This document shows positions 1 through 8,828 of a stretch of 64,000 nucleotides of DNA, piece after piece. Position 1 is the first letter of the stretch; every line of letters begins with the position of its first letter. The notes beneath the pieces were generated by a model. It was not told the origin of the DNA. It worked only from the letters and a program-made list of their open reading frames with translations, and did not search any database. A program made the translations under genes and the position numbers. This DNA comes from Marinobacter alexandrii. Its GTDB lineage: Bacteria; Bacteroidota; Bacteroidia; Cytophagales; Cyclobacteriaceae. Location: the NCBI GenBank assembly GCA_039984955.1, contig JBDWTN010000007.1, positions 248,001 through 312,000 of the forward strand, given 5' to 3'.

Positions 1-2
1 CG

Positions 3-1187
3 TTTGTAGCAAACTGCCAATCCAATCTTGTCTTCTATACTGAAGAGGGTGAGAACTTCACACTTTACGTAAATGGTTCGCAGATAAATCAGGAGCCAGC
101 ATCCAGAGCAAAGGCCTCTGGAATCACAGGCGATTTCGCTCAGGTAAAAATTATCTTCGAAACTCCAGGTGCTCCCGAAATCAAAAAAGGGATCATGATG
201 GAGGTTGGAAAAGAAATGACATCTGCAATCCAAAAGAACAATAAAGGAAAATACGTTCTTAGACCGGTAAGCTCTGCTCCTATTCCAAGAGAATCGGAAA
301 CTGAGGCTGTGCCGATTACGAATACAACTCCACCTCCTACCCAGACTTCCACAACTGCCAGTACTCAATCGTCTAGCACTACCTCTGCAATTAACACAGA
401 TAGTGAAACGATTGGCATCAATATGAAGGTCGGTGACCAATCTGTTGGCATAAGTGTGAATATGGGTGGACTGGAAAGCACACAATCAAATGAGACTCAG
501 CAACCCACCAATCAATCAGGCAACACACAGATATCTGCTACTCAATTATCTGCTAGAGTGGAAGGAAAAAAGATTATTCTGAGTGATGGACGAGTTTTTA
601 ACTTCAACTACTACAATGCCAACCGGATGGGCCCGGTTATAGAAATGAAGAATCCGATAGGTGCTTCTGTAACTATCTCTTATGATGGTGTAGAGTCATA
701 TTCCGGTGAAGTACCATTCCAATACAATGAAAATGATTGGAAGAAAAGTAATGCATATTTCAAACTGACAGTAATAGAAGCAGCAGGTACATGGTCTGTA
801 AAGTTGAAACATAGCGGTAAAATCATCATTGATGGAGCCTCCAGTCAATCAGTTGAGCCAAATCAAGCTCCTAACCCATCCATAAGCACTGGATGCGCAT
901 CCCCTATGAGTGATGGGAACTTCAACCGTTCAAAAGAATCCATTGAGGGGAAGTCGTTCGGAGATGAAAAGATGACGGTATTTAAGCAGATTGTTAGGGC
1001 AAATTGTTTCTCCGTAGATCAAGTAATTGGTTTCATGGAGCTTTTCACTTACGAAGAAGAAAAGCTGGATGTCGCAAAGTTCGCCTACCTCAAAACAGTA
1101 GATAAAGGCAACTACTATCAGGTCAATGATGCACTCACCTACTCAGATTCAGTTGCAGAACTAGAAGGTTTTCTGGCAGATCAATAA
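3..1187 (+). CDS. DUF4476 domain protein (5'-truncated by window edge)
   Basis: The reading frame is open to the left edge, so the true start lies outside the window; an in-frame ATG at 195 falls inside the protein. The visible 394 residues start with a beta-rich stretch (NLVFYTEEGENFTLYVNG), pass through a Thr/Ser/Gln-rich linker and end in a roughly 95-residue domain with the pattern KMTVFKQIVRANCFSVDQVIGFMELF and DKGNYYQVNDALTY, which I recognise as DUF4476. That domain occurs in secreted or periplasmic Bacteroidota proteins of unknown function. It is the first visible gene of a plus-strand series of envelope lipoprotein-type genes ending in a terminator near 4450. Domain call is confident; function unknown. 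Confidence 0.8.
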   Translation, partial: FVANCQSNLVFYTEEGENFTLYVNGSQINQEPASRAKASGITGDFAQVKIIFETPGAPEIKKGIMMEVGKEMTSAIQKNNKGKYVLRPVSSAPIPRESETEAVPITNTTPPPTQTSTTASTQSSSTTSAINTDSETIGINMKVGDQSVGISVNMGGLESTQSNETQQPTNQSGNTQISATQLSARVEGKKIILSDGRVFNFNYYNANRMGPVIEMKNPIGASVTISYDGVESYSGEVPFQYNENDWKKSNAYFKLTVIEAAGTWSVKLKHSGKIIIDGASSQSVEPNQAPNPSISTGCASPMSDGNFNRSKESIEGKSFGDEKMTVFKQIVRANCFSVDQVIGFMELFTYEEEKLDVAKFAYLKTVDKGNYYQVNDALTYSDSVAELEGFLADQ

Positions 1188-1200
1188 CACTGCCCAAACT

Positions 1201-1230
1201 GACTTCAAAAGTTTCAAAACCTTGGAAGTC
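1201..1230. repeat. REP-like imperfect palindrome
   Basis: Inverted repeat with arms gacttcaaaagttt and aaaccttggaagtc (11 of 14 positions pair). It resembles the palindromes flanking the transposase gene at 4543-5088, which have the core gacttccgaagttt, and is probably a diverged member of that family. Confidence 0.45.
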
Positions 1231-1256
1231 TCATTTTTCACCTAGAGAATCTCAAA

Positions 1257-2498
1257 ATGAAACATACTCTAATTCTATTGATAATAGTAAGCTTCACTTC
1301 GCAAGCGCAAAAGAAGCTACTTAAACAAGCATTTGCGCTAGAATCCAGTGAACAGTATGAACAGGCTGCAGAAAAGTACAAAGAAGTCCTTTACAAGAAC
1401 GCTACGAGAACAGATGCTATCTCTGGACTTGAACGAACTGCTCAAAAGGTTATAGATAAAAAGCTTTCCGCATACTTCATCTCACGAAATTCAGGAGAAT
1501 TAGAAGAAGCAGTTAACATGTTTGAAAATGTAATTCAGTATCAAGAGGAGTTGAAATACTTCAACATTTCAGCAAAGATTCCCGCCTACTACCACACAGA
1601 CTATAAAGCTGATAAACAACGTTTGAAAACCGAATCTGAATTCAAATTAACAAAGGAAAAGAAAGAAGATAACGAGAGCAAATACACAGAAGCTGTTAGT
1701 CTTTACAATCAATATAAATGGGTATTGGCATGGGATATTTTCAGTACAATAAGCGGTTACAAGGAATCTTCGGCTTATCTCGACAAAATCAAAGCAAAGG
1801 CCACAAGGGTTTCCATCCTTGAAAACAGTAAGAATAGGTCAAGCAAAGGAGATGTATTCAGAAACAGCCTACTAGCTGAAATCATTCAGCTTGACAATCC
1901 ACTCATTCGGGTGATCAGTAGAGATAACCTGGATCAATTGATTGAAGAACAAAAGCTAGGTTTGACAGGATTACTAAACGAGCAGTCCGTCGCTGATTTA
2001 GGGGAAATTTTAGGAGTTGAGGTGATGCTACTTACTCGGGTGTTGAATTACAACATGAGTGACATCACCAATACCCGTGAGAATAAAACAGCGTATGTAG
2101 CAACTAGTAAGCAAGTGTATGATCCTGCTACGCAAACTACGAATTATATTAAAGATTACTACCCGGTTACTTATCAAGAATATTTCATAAAAAATGCTTT
2201 AGAAGTTTCACTTCAATATCAACTCATTGACGTAGCAACAGCTGAAGTTCTGTCATCAGATGTCATATTTGAAAATTATGAGAACAATATAAGCTATGCT
2301 TTCTATGAAGGTGATCACAATACACTTCATCCTTCAAATGGATCAGCCATCTACACTAAGGGGAAGGAACGAAAAGAATTCTTAAAGCTCTTCTCTCAAA
2401 ATCCAACAACATTAACTCAAAAGGAGATGGATAGTGAAGTGCAAAAGATGCTATCTAAAAAAGTAGCAAAATCATTAGATAACTATTTCAGAAAATGA
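1257..2498 (+). CDS. CsgG-like periplasmic/outer-membrane protein
   Basis: A 413-residue protein with a short signal peptide (residues 1-17, ending SQAQ, no lipobox cysteine). Residues 20-60 and 140-180 look like TPR-type helical repeats (FALESSEQYEQAAEKYKEVLY; YTEAVSLYNQYKWVLAWDIF). Around residues 215-260 the sequence VISRDNLDQLIEEQKLGLTG followed by LGVEVMLLTRVLNY matches the CsgG/curli-assembly fold (R..L..ll.EQ..g.tG...G...Gvd.ll.g.v). CsgG-like proteins form or support outer-membrane secretion channels, but this one is not next to curli genes. It overlaps the following lipoprotein gene by four bases (ATGA), so the two are translated together. Function in secretion or envelope maintenance is an inference. 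Confidence 0.7.
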   Translation: MKHTLILLIIVSFTSQAQKKLLKQAFALESSEQYEQAAEKYKEVLYKNATRTDAISGLERTAQKVIDKKLSAYFISRNSGELEEAVNMFENVIQYQEELKYFNISAKIPAYYHTDYKADKQRLKTESEFKLTKEKKEDNESKYTEAVSLYNQYKWVLAWDIFSTISGYKESSAYLDKIKAKATRVSILENSKNRSSKGDVFRNSLLAEIIQLDNPLIRVISRDNLDQLIEEQKLGLTGLLNEQSVADLGEILGVEVMLLTRVLNYNMSDITNTRENKTAYVATSKQVYDPATQTTNYIKDYYPVTYQEYFIKNALEVSLQYQLIDVATAEVLSSDVIFENYENNISYAFYEGDHNTLHPSNGSAIYTKGKERKEFLKLFSQNPTTLTQKEMDSEVQKMLSKKVAKSLDNYFRK

Positions 2499-3826
2499 AA
2501 AAGTTTATCATTATAGCACTAATATTGGGCGCTTGCAGAGCTTATCAACCTCCTACTCCAACGTCTGTTGAGAAAGAAGAATCTCTTTCCAATCAACCGG
2601 AATGGGTGAAGCGAAAACCTACTTCTAACAAGCATTACATAGGTGTAGGAAATGCTTCACTTTCGGATCCAGACTACCAAGTAAATGCCAAGCTAGAAGC
2701 ACTGGATGATTTAGCATCAGAGATCAGCGTAACAATCGAATCGACATCACTTTTAAATCAAATTGAAAATCAAGCAGGATTTAGTGAGCAATTTCAGGCG
2801 GCTATCAAGTCAACAACAACCCAATCTATCGAGCTACACGAGCAAGTTGATACCTGGAGCGATGATCAATATTACTGGGTTCAGTATCGATTAAGTAAAA
2901 GTCAACTCCAACAGCTTAGGAAAGAAAAGAAGCAAGCTGCCTTAAACATTTCCAGGGATCATTTCCAAAATGGAAGCAAAGCAAGGCAGAGAGGACAAAT
3001 TATACAATCGCTTCATTTCTATGCCCAAAGCATAGAGTCACTGGCAGATTATCTCAATGAAAGAAATGAAGTCATTATAGAAGAAAAATCGATCGATTTA
3101 AGCATAGAAGCTTACTCGAGGATATTTTCTACCCTATCGGAAATTACTCTTATTTCAGACTCAGCTTCTTATCAGTTTAGTCCTGGCGAATCACAAAAAA
3201 GAATACAAATTAATGCCATTACAAAAGACAATATTCCTGTATCAAACCTGTCAATTAACATAAGCGATCGTTCAAGTGAAGTTACGAATCCAAGAGGGGA
3301 AATCCATCAAGTGATCAATAGGAGAACAGCTTCAAAAGGATTAACAGCAGTCGCCAATTTTCAATTTTTTGCCTCATACCCTATCATCCAAACATTGATA
3401 AAAGGAGTAACTCGACCGCAACTTACTATTCGATTCTTCATCCCTCCCATTACCATAGGTATTTCTTCTAGTGAACGGAACCTTGATCAAGAGGTCGATC
3501 AAGAAATCCTTCGCTCTATGCTTAAAAAACTCTTTACTCAAAAAGGGTATCGAGTAATTGATTCAAATGCAGAATATCAAGTAGAAATTAAATCAAATAC
3601 ACGAAAAGGAAGTGAGCTATCAGGCCTTTTTACCTCTTACCTGGATTTCACAATTGATATAAAAAATCAGTTGAATGAACGTATCTATTCCCGTTCCTTC
3701 TCAGAAATAAAAGGAATTCATACCTCTTATCAATCTGCGGGAATAAAAGCCTATCAAAATGCGGGAAAAGTCTATTTGGAAGAGCTGGAGAACTCCATTA
3801 ATAAAAATTTTATCAACAAAGATTAA
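2495..3826 (+). CDS. LPP20-family lipoprotein
   Basis: A 443-residue lipoprotein: N-terminal MKKFIIIALILGAC gives a lipobox with Cys14. Residues about 35-150 (PEWVKRKPTSNKHYIGVGNA ... KLEALDDLASEISVTIES) match the LPP20 domain, named after a Helicobacter lipoprotein and found in proteins working next to CsgG-like partners. A middle region is Ig-like or beta-rich; the C-terminal 130 residues (SMLKKLFTQKGYRVIDSNAEYQVEIKS) resemble the LPP20/CsgG-associated alpha/beta fold. Start overlaps the CsgG-like stop by four bases. With the next gene this makes two LPP20-type lipoproteins in one operon. Confidence 0.75.
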   Translation: MKKFIIIALILGACRAYQPPTPTSVEKEESLSNQPEWVKRKPTSNKHYIGVGNASLSDPDYQVNAKLEALDDLASEISVTIESTSLLNQIENQAGFSEQFQAAIKSTTTQSIELHEQVDTWSDDQYYWVQYRLSKSQLQQLRKEKKQAALNISRDHFQNGSKARQRGQIIQSLHFYAQSIESLADYLNERNEVIIEEKSIDLSIEAYSRIFSTLSEITLISDSASYQFSPGESQKRIQINAITKDNIPVSNLSINISDRSSEVTNPRGEIHQVINRRTASKGLTAVANFQFFASYPIIQTLIKGVTRPQLTIRFFIPPITIGISSSERNLDQEVDQEILRSMLKKLFTQKGYRVIDSNAEYQVEIKSNTRKGSELSGLFTSYLDFTIDIKNQLNERIYSRSFSEIKGIHTSYQSAGIKAYQNAGKVYLEELENSINKNFINKD

Positions 3827-3838
3827 ATCAGTTTCATT

Positions 3839-4411
3839 ATGAAAAATCAATCTATTTTATTCAAAACTCTCATAGTCATCGTACTTATCTCAATTATGGG
3901 AGCATGTAAAAACACCCCACCACAAACAGTCCCTACTGACGAGGTTGAGGTAATTGTACCATGTTCGGGATCAGAATACTTCAGCTCAGGAGAGGTCTTC
4001 AGATCCAATTCCATCGGAGAAAGCAAAGACCAAGTAGTTTCCAAAAAGAAAGCGTTGAGCAACGCTCGAGCAGATCTTGCCGCTCAGGTGGAAACAACAG
4101 TGAAAGCCGTAACTGACAATTATGTAAACTCGCGAGAATTTGAAAACAAAGAGGAAGTAGAAGAAAGATTTGAAAGTTTGAACAGGGAAATTGTCAATCA
4201 GGAATTGAGAGGGTCAAAGGTGATTTGTGAGAAGCAAACGCTTACCTCTAGAGGTAGTTATAAATCTTATATAGCACTTGAATTGGACCCTAATTTGGTT
4301 TTATCAGCCTACAACGATCGCCTTTCTGCAGATGAACGATTGAAGATTGATTATGATTATGAAAAGTTCAAGCAGACATTCAATTCAGAAATGGAAAAGA
4401 TGGGAAGATAA
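3839..4411 (+). CDS. LPP20-like lipoprotein
   Basis: A 190-residue protein with signal peptide and lipobox MGAC (Cys23). The mature part carries the LPP20 signature: KKKALSNARADLAAQVETTVKAV followed by a beta-strand region (VICEKQTLTSRGSYKSYIALELD). The body is rich in charged residues and the C-terminus is helical. It starts 12 bases after the preceding LPP20 gene and is followed by a strong rho-independent terminator, so it is the last gene of the envelope operon. Probably a periplasm-facing partner of the CsgG-like protein; the exact role is unknown. Confidence 0.75.
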   Translation: MKNQSILFKTLIVIVLISIMGACKNTPPQTVPTDEVEVIVPCSGSEYFSSGEVFRSNSIGESKDQVVSKKKALSNARADLAAQVETTVKAVTDNYVNSREFENKEEVEERFESLNREIVNQELRGSKVICEKQTLTSRGSYKSYIALELDPNLVLSAYNDRLSADERLKIDYDYEKFKQTFNSEMEKMGR

Positions 4412-4437
4412 CTTTCGAGTATCTCAATCTTTCCAGG

Positions 4438-4462
4438 GGCAGCCGCATGGCTGCCTTTTTTT
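4438..4462 (+). terminator. Rho-independent terminator
   Basis: Perfect 7-bp stem ggcagcc/ggctgcc with a gcat loop, followed directly by seven T. It ends the CsgG-like/LPP20 operon. Confidence 0.9.
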
Positions 4463-4464
4463 AT

Positions 4465-4498
4465 AGACTTCCGAAGTTTTTGAAAACTTCGAAAGTCT
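4465..4498. repeat. REP-like palindrome upstream of RAYT gene
   Basis: Imperfect palindrome with 15-base arms agacttccgaagttt and aaacttcgaaagtct (one mismatch). It lies 45 bases before the tyrosine transposase gene and matches the palindromes just after it, the layout expected of REP sequences and the RAYT that handles them. Confidence 0.8.
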
Positions 4499-4542
4499 AG
4501 TTTCTACTTAAAGATCTTCATTCTTTATATATTTTTGATTCC

Positions 4543-5088
4543 GTGGAAGCTGGTAAATATTATCACATTTATAATCGAGGAAACAATAAGGAAAATATTT
4601 TCAAGGAGAATAAGAATTATGAATTTTTTCTTAATCAGTATGATAAATACTTAACCTCCAATGTGAATACTTACTGCTACTGTTTGATGTCTAATCATTT
4701 CCATATGTTCATTCAAATCAAAGATGAAGCAGAATCGGAAGAAGTTATCAAAGCATTCAAAAACTTTTTCATCTCATATGCAAAGGCGATCAACAAATCT
4801 TATAATCGAACAGGTAGCCTATTTCAAAGTAAATTCAAGAAAAAACAAATTGATAATGACTATTACTTTTCAATGATCGTCGCATACATCCATCTCAATC
4901 CGGTGAGAGCCCAAATTGTTAAGTACCCTCAAGACTGGAATCACAGTTCTTACACTTCTCTATTGAGTGAAAAACCAACCAAGCTATCAAGGAAAGAGGT
5001 TATTGATTGGTTCGGGAACCAAGAAGCGTTTATTCAATTTCATCAGTCTTTTTTAGAGGAGAGCAAGGCCAGACAGATACTTTTTTAG
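4543..5088 (+). CDS. REP-associated tyrosine transposase (RAYT, Y1_Tnp/IS200-like)
   Basis: A 181-residue HUH-type transposase. The metal-binding HUH motif is MSNHFHMF (His52, His54) and the likely nucleophile is Tyr115 in MIVAYIHLNPVRA; the N-terminal YYHIYNRGNN is also typical. RAYT proteins cut and join single-stranded REP palindromes and are usually domesticated single-copy genes rather than active insertion sequences. The start is a GTG; no in-frame ATG lies nearby. Palindromes of one family flank the gene (4465-4498 and 5087-5166) with diverged copies near 1201 and 9489, strong support for a RAYT/REP system. Confidence 0.92.
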   Translation: MEAGKYYHIYNRGNNKENIFKENKNYEFFLNQYDKYLTSNVNTYCYCLMSNHFHMFIQIKDEAESEEVIKAFKNFFISYAKAINKSYNRTGSLFQSKFKKKQIDNDYYFSMIVAYIHLNPVRAQIVKYPQDWNHSSYTSLLSEKPTKLSRKEVIDWFGNQEAFIQFHQSFLEESKARQILF

Positions 5089-5166
5089 ACTTCCGAAGTT
5101 TTATACATGGACGACTGAGTATTCGGAAGTTAGAGATTTCTGAAGTTTTGGAAACTTCGGAAATCT
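5087..5166. repeat. REP-like palindrome cluster downstream of RAYT gene
   Basis: Two units. 5134-5166 is a clean palindrome with arms agatttctgaagttt and aaacttcggaaatct (one mismatch). 5087-5131 has agacttccgaagtt paired loosely with attcggaagttaga over a long loop. The second unit nearly reaches the end of the convergent receptor gene, so it may also act as a transcription stop. Confidence 0.8.
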
Positions 5167-5168
5167 TC

Positions 5169-7457
5169 CTAATCCAACACCTTATATCTAACAGATAACG
5201 TTAGTACCTGAGTCTGGAATTTGTAATTGTTTTCCAAGTTAAAGCCCTCCCCTACTACTTCAGTTCCAAAAACTCTTGAGTCAAGGACATCTCTGAGAGA
5301 TAACGTCACATGTCCTCGTTTTTGTTGGAAAGACTTTTGAATACTGGCATTGATATAATACTGTGATAGACTGATTGATTGTGCACCATATCGTGGAGCT
5401 CGATAATACTCAGTTAAATCAATTATCCAGTCTCTTTTTAAGCGAAAACGTTGCTTAAACCTGCTTTGCCAATTCCATCTTCCACTGAAAAATACGGCTT
5501 GACTCTCTTCTTTGAATTGCGTTCGATAGGCGCTTCCACTTGCTTCTAACGTAATCATTTCTGAAACATCAAATACTCCGTTCCATTCTATTCCGTCATC
5601 ATTTCGAGTACCCAAATTAGCATACGATACCAGTAACTGTTCCTCATTCAGAGGTGATGTCACCCGCTGAATAACATCTTCCGTTGTTCTTCTAAAACCT
5701 GTCAAATCAAAGCTCAACTTCTCCCAGCTTCCAGAATATGTGAGTTCATACAAATACCCAAATTCAGGCCTGAGGAATGGATTGCCAGTTTCCAAATTGA
5801 GAGGATCTGTATAAGATAAAAATGGACTTACCTCCCAAAAAGAAGGCCGATTGATTCTACGTGTAAAATTGAAACCCAGGCTGTAATCTCTTTCTCCAAT
5901 AGCATACTTCCATTGGAGACTCGGAAACAAGTTATTGAATCGTTGAGTAAATGTGCTATCCGTCGATTTTTGCAATGAAGTGGATCTGAATTGCTCGTAT
6001 CTTATTCCCAAAGCGTACTCCAATTGATTTCTTTTATTTTCAAGCACTGCATATCCAGCATACTTGTCCATTTCAATTTTAAACCGATTATCAACTTGAT
6101 CACTTTCGAAAAAAGACAATGTCTGATTTACATTTAAATCAAATGCATCAGAAACAGCCCCTACCTCTAATATTAGATTTTTGAAGAGGGGTTTCGAATA
6201 ATCGAGCTTAGCTTGATAATATCGCTGATCCTCCGTTTCATCTGATGATTGAACAGATTGTTGAATAGGTGTAAGAGAAACATTTACATTTTCGTTATTA
6301 AAACTGGTGTTGTTCGTTTCATTTTCTCCTCCTGCTGTGAATTGAAGCTTTACTGATTCGTTCCTTTTTAGCTTTTTCTCAGAAGACAATGTCAGCGAAA
6401 CTTCATCTTCAATTTCTAACCACTCATTAGTTAATTCTATAATCTGCATAGTAGAATTAGCATAGCCAAAAAGACCATTTTGTGTCTGATCGGCTTCATC
6501 ATCCCATCGCAGATAATTCACTTCGAGTCCTATCGAAAAACTCGTATCTGGTTCGTAAGATAGACCTACACTGATTTCACGTGTCAATCCTTGACCCTCT
6601 GAAAAAGTTAGGTTTTCATATTTCCTCAAACTGTCCCCAGGTGTAAGTCGTACCTGGTCTTCACTGTTTTCAAATAATGATCTTCTCTCGCTGGCATTGA
6701 CATTGAAGGTAAATTCATCTGATGAGATACTAGTGTTTAAGCCGACTGATCCTCGAAATGGAGACGAAAGACTCGTGAATACTTCCAGCTTCGTTGACTT
6801 TGATTTAGCGTAAACAAGGTTAATGATTCCTGCTACTCCTTCTGCGTCGTATTTTGCTGATGGATTTGTTATCAATTCAATTTTTTGCAATGCATCAGCT
6901 GAGATAAACTGAAGGGATTTGGGGTCTCGTTTGGTTTCTCTTCCATTCACATAAATGATCACATTTTCACTTCCTCTCACATTGATGTTTCCAGTGACGG
7001 TGGTGGTCACTGATGGAAGTGATTCAAGCACATCTACAGCTGTACTCCCTGCATTCGCCAAATCCGACCCTACATACAGTGTTTTCTTACCCAGATCATT
7101 CTCGATATAGCTTCGTTCAGTTCTAACAATCACTTCTTCCAACTCCTTAACATTTTCTTTAAGTACGAGTTTTCCAAGATTCAAATCAGCGGTGATCAAC
7201 CGTTCAAATTCCAACCGTTTATATCCAACCATTTGGAAAGTGATGAGGTATTGATCAGGTGGTAATAGTATTTCAAAGTGACCTTCATTGTCAGAAAATA
7301 CTCCTTCCAGTCTGGAAGAAATGGTTTGAGATTGAAAAGCAATGGTAGCGTAAGAGATGGGTTGGTTATCCTGGTCTACGATATTACCTGACACAGTAAT
7401 TTGTGACATCAAATGTGATATACAAAAATTCAATAGAACGAAGCAAACTGTTTTCAT
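5169..7457 (-). CDS. Outer-membrane beta-barrel receptor (TonB-dependent receptor-like)
   Basis: A 762-residue outer-membrane protein. After a signal peptide come a carboxypeptidase-regulatory-like domain (about residues 20-105, VSGNIVDQDNQPISYATIAF), a plug-like domain (about 125-225, VDVLESLPSVTTTVTGNINVRG and KIELITNPSAKYDAEGVAGIIN) and a long beta-barrel region of the OMP_b-brl_3 type. It ends on an aromatic/hydrophobic strand, SVRYKVLD. No SusD partner is adjacent, so the cargo is unknown. The ATG at 7457 gives MKTVCFVLLNFCISHLMSQ; an upstream TTG only adds five residues. It is divergent from the LytS/LytTR pair at 7839. Confidence 0.88.
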   Translation of the reverse strand: MKTVCFVLLNFCISHLMSQITVSGNIVDQDNQPISYATIAFQSQTISSRLEGVFSDNEGHFEILLPPDQYLITFQMVGYKRLEFERLITADLNLGKLVLKENVKELEEVIVRTERSYIENDLGKKTLYVGSDLANAGSTAVDVLESLPSVTTTVTGNINVRGSENVIIYVNGRETKRDPKSLQFISADALQKIELITNPSAKYDAEGVAGIINLVYAKSKSTKLEVFTSLSSPFRGSVGLNTSISSDEFTFNVNASERRSLFENSEDQVRLTPGDSLRKYENLTFSEGQGLTREISVGLSYEPDTSFSIGLEVNYLRWDDEADQTQNGLFGYANSTMQIIELTNEWLEIEDEVSLTLSSEKKLKRNESVKLQFTAGGENETNNTSFNNENVNVSLTPIQQSVQSSDETEDQRYYQAKLDYSKPLFKNLILEVGAVSDAFDLNVNQTLSFFESDQVDNRFKIEMDKYAGYAVLENKRNQLEYALGIRYEQFRSTSLQKSTDSTFTQRFNNLFPSLQWKYAIGERDYSLGFNFTRRINRPSFWEVSPFLSYTDPLNLETGNPFLRPEFGYLYELTYSGSWEKLSFDLTGFRRTTEDVIQRVTSPLNEEQLLVSYANLGTRNDDGIEWNGVFDVSEMITLEASGSAYRTQFKEESQAVFFSGRWNWQSRFKQRFRLKRDWIIDLTEYYRAPRYGAQSISLSQYYINASIQKSFQQKRGHVTLSLRDVLDSRVFGTEVVGEGFNLENNYKFQTQVLTLSVRYKVLD

Positions 7458-7623
7458 GAAAGTGAATAACAATACTCAGCTCTTCAATCAAAAATTTAAT
7501 CGGTCAGCGACTTTTTGCACCGGGTAAACGGAGAATAGCTTCTTAAAACATCGGTTTATTAAACATGAAGACCAAGTTCCGCATAACAAAATCAATAGAT
7601 ACAGAATAAAAGATGAAGTCGAA

Positions 7624-7757
7624 GCTGCCTAAAAGGTCTGTCATCCTGAATTTATGAAGGATCTTTTATCTATAGTTTGTCTACCTATGTATTATAAGAG
7701 ATTCTTCCTGCGTCAGAATGACACTATGGATAAAGAAAAGACCTTTTAAGACTGCCT
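7624..7757. repeat. Nested inverted repeat (MITE/REP-like intergenic element)
   Basis: The 381-base gap between the receptor and the LytS gene holds a symmetric element. Outer arms aaaaggtct (7631-7639) and agacctttt (7739-7747); inner arms gtcatcctga (7640-7649) and tcagaatgac (7713-7722). The inner motif resembles the intergenic repeat at 34884. No gene is seen in the rest of the gap, which must also carry the two divergent promoters. Confidence 0.7.
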
Positions 7758-7838
7758 CCTTTTGTAATTAACACTCCACAAACGAGCGTTCACCGGAAAT
7801 AATTTGAGTAAGCAATTGCTTCTACTATTTTAGGGGAT

Positions 7839-8828
7839 ATGAATGCACTTCTTCAGCGATTTCAACTGGTCAATGTTCTGGTCATCATACTTTCAGTTGC
7901 CTACTTGATAGTTGATGGAGAGCCATTTGAGGATATAGTCAATCTGATCTGGATTGAATCGGTCGTCCTATTTGTCATTATTCCACAGCTATTCTATCGT
8001 AGAAAATATCTTAAATCGTTTGTTTCGTTGGCTGGTGTCTTGATAGTTGGAGTCCTATTGATGGAAATGGTTATTGAAGGAGATGGGGAACTTGTAGATT
8101 TATTCAATGCATGGACCTGGACCCATGAATTTCCAGGACTGTTCTGGCCGATATTGGTTAGCTCTCTACTCAAAATCACTATCGACCTTACCATTCGCCA
8201 GCATCTGATGGTTAGCCTTGAAAAGGAACGCACAGACAGTGAAGCCAAGTTCTTGAAATCCCAGCTGAGTCCACATGTTTTGTTTAACAATCTGAACAAC
8301 ATTTATTCATTTGCTCTTCATAAGTCTAAACAAACGCCTAATCTCATCTTGAAACTTGCAGATGTGATGAGATATATGTTGTATGAAACCAAGGAACATC
8401 AGGTGCCACTTATCAAAGAGTTAGAACATTTGGATAGTTATGTTGAGCTTCAGAGGCTCCAACTGGAGAATCGAGGTGAGCTCTCTTTTGAACAGAAAGG
8501 AAACCCAAAAAGCAAACTAATCGCTCCTATGATGCTCATCAGTTTTGTAGAAAACTGCTTCAAACATGCTTCAGCAGGATCTATTGATGATTTACAGATT
8601 ATCATTCAGGTAGAAATAAAAGACAATCAGATCAATCTTTTTACACAAAACACCTATTCTCCAAGAGAAGGAGATGCGGAAGATCAGCTTCAAGAAGGCG
8701 GCATTGGGCTAGAAAATGTCAAAAGGAGACTTGAGTTACTTTACCCGAATGAACACGAACTGATCATCAAAGAACTCAGCAATTTGTACATCGTCAATCT
8801 TTCCATTCGATTGAAATCAACCGTATGA
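7839..8828 (+). CDS. LytS/YehU-family sensor histidine kinase
   Basis: A 329-residue membrane kinase. The N-terminal 120 residues hold about four hydrophobic segments. The His_kinase domain follows, with phosphoacceptor His146 in LSPHVLFNNLNNIYSF (the family usually has NPHFLFN, so this is a variant), then N-box FVENCFKHA and glycine box GGIGLENVKRR. Such kinases in Bacteroidota pair with a LytTR regulator. Its stop overlaps the regulator start by four bases (ATGA), so the two form a co-translated two-component system. The signal is unknown; the neighbouring outer-membrane receptor is divergent and could be a target. Confidence 0.92.
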   Translation: MNALLQRFQLVNVLVIILSVAYLIVDGEPFEDIVNLIWIESVVLFVIIPQLFYRRKYLKSFVSLAGVLIVGVLLMEMVIEGDGELVDLFNAWTWTHEFPGLFWPILVSSLLKITIDLTIRQHLMVSLEKERTDSEAKFLKSQLSPHVLFNNLNNIYSFALHKSKQTPNLILKLADVMRYMLYETKEHQVPLIKELEHLDSYVELQRLQLENRGELSFEQKGNPKSKLIAPMMLISFVENCFKHASAGSIDDLQIIIQVEIKDNQINLFTQNTYSPREGDAEDQLQEGGIGLENVKRRLELLYPNEHELIIKELSNLYIVNLSIRLKSTV

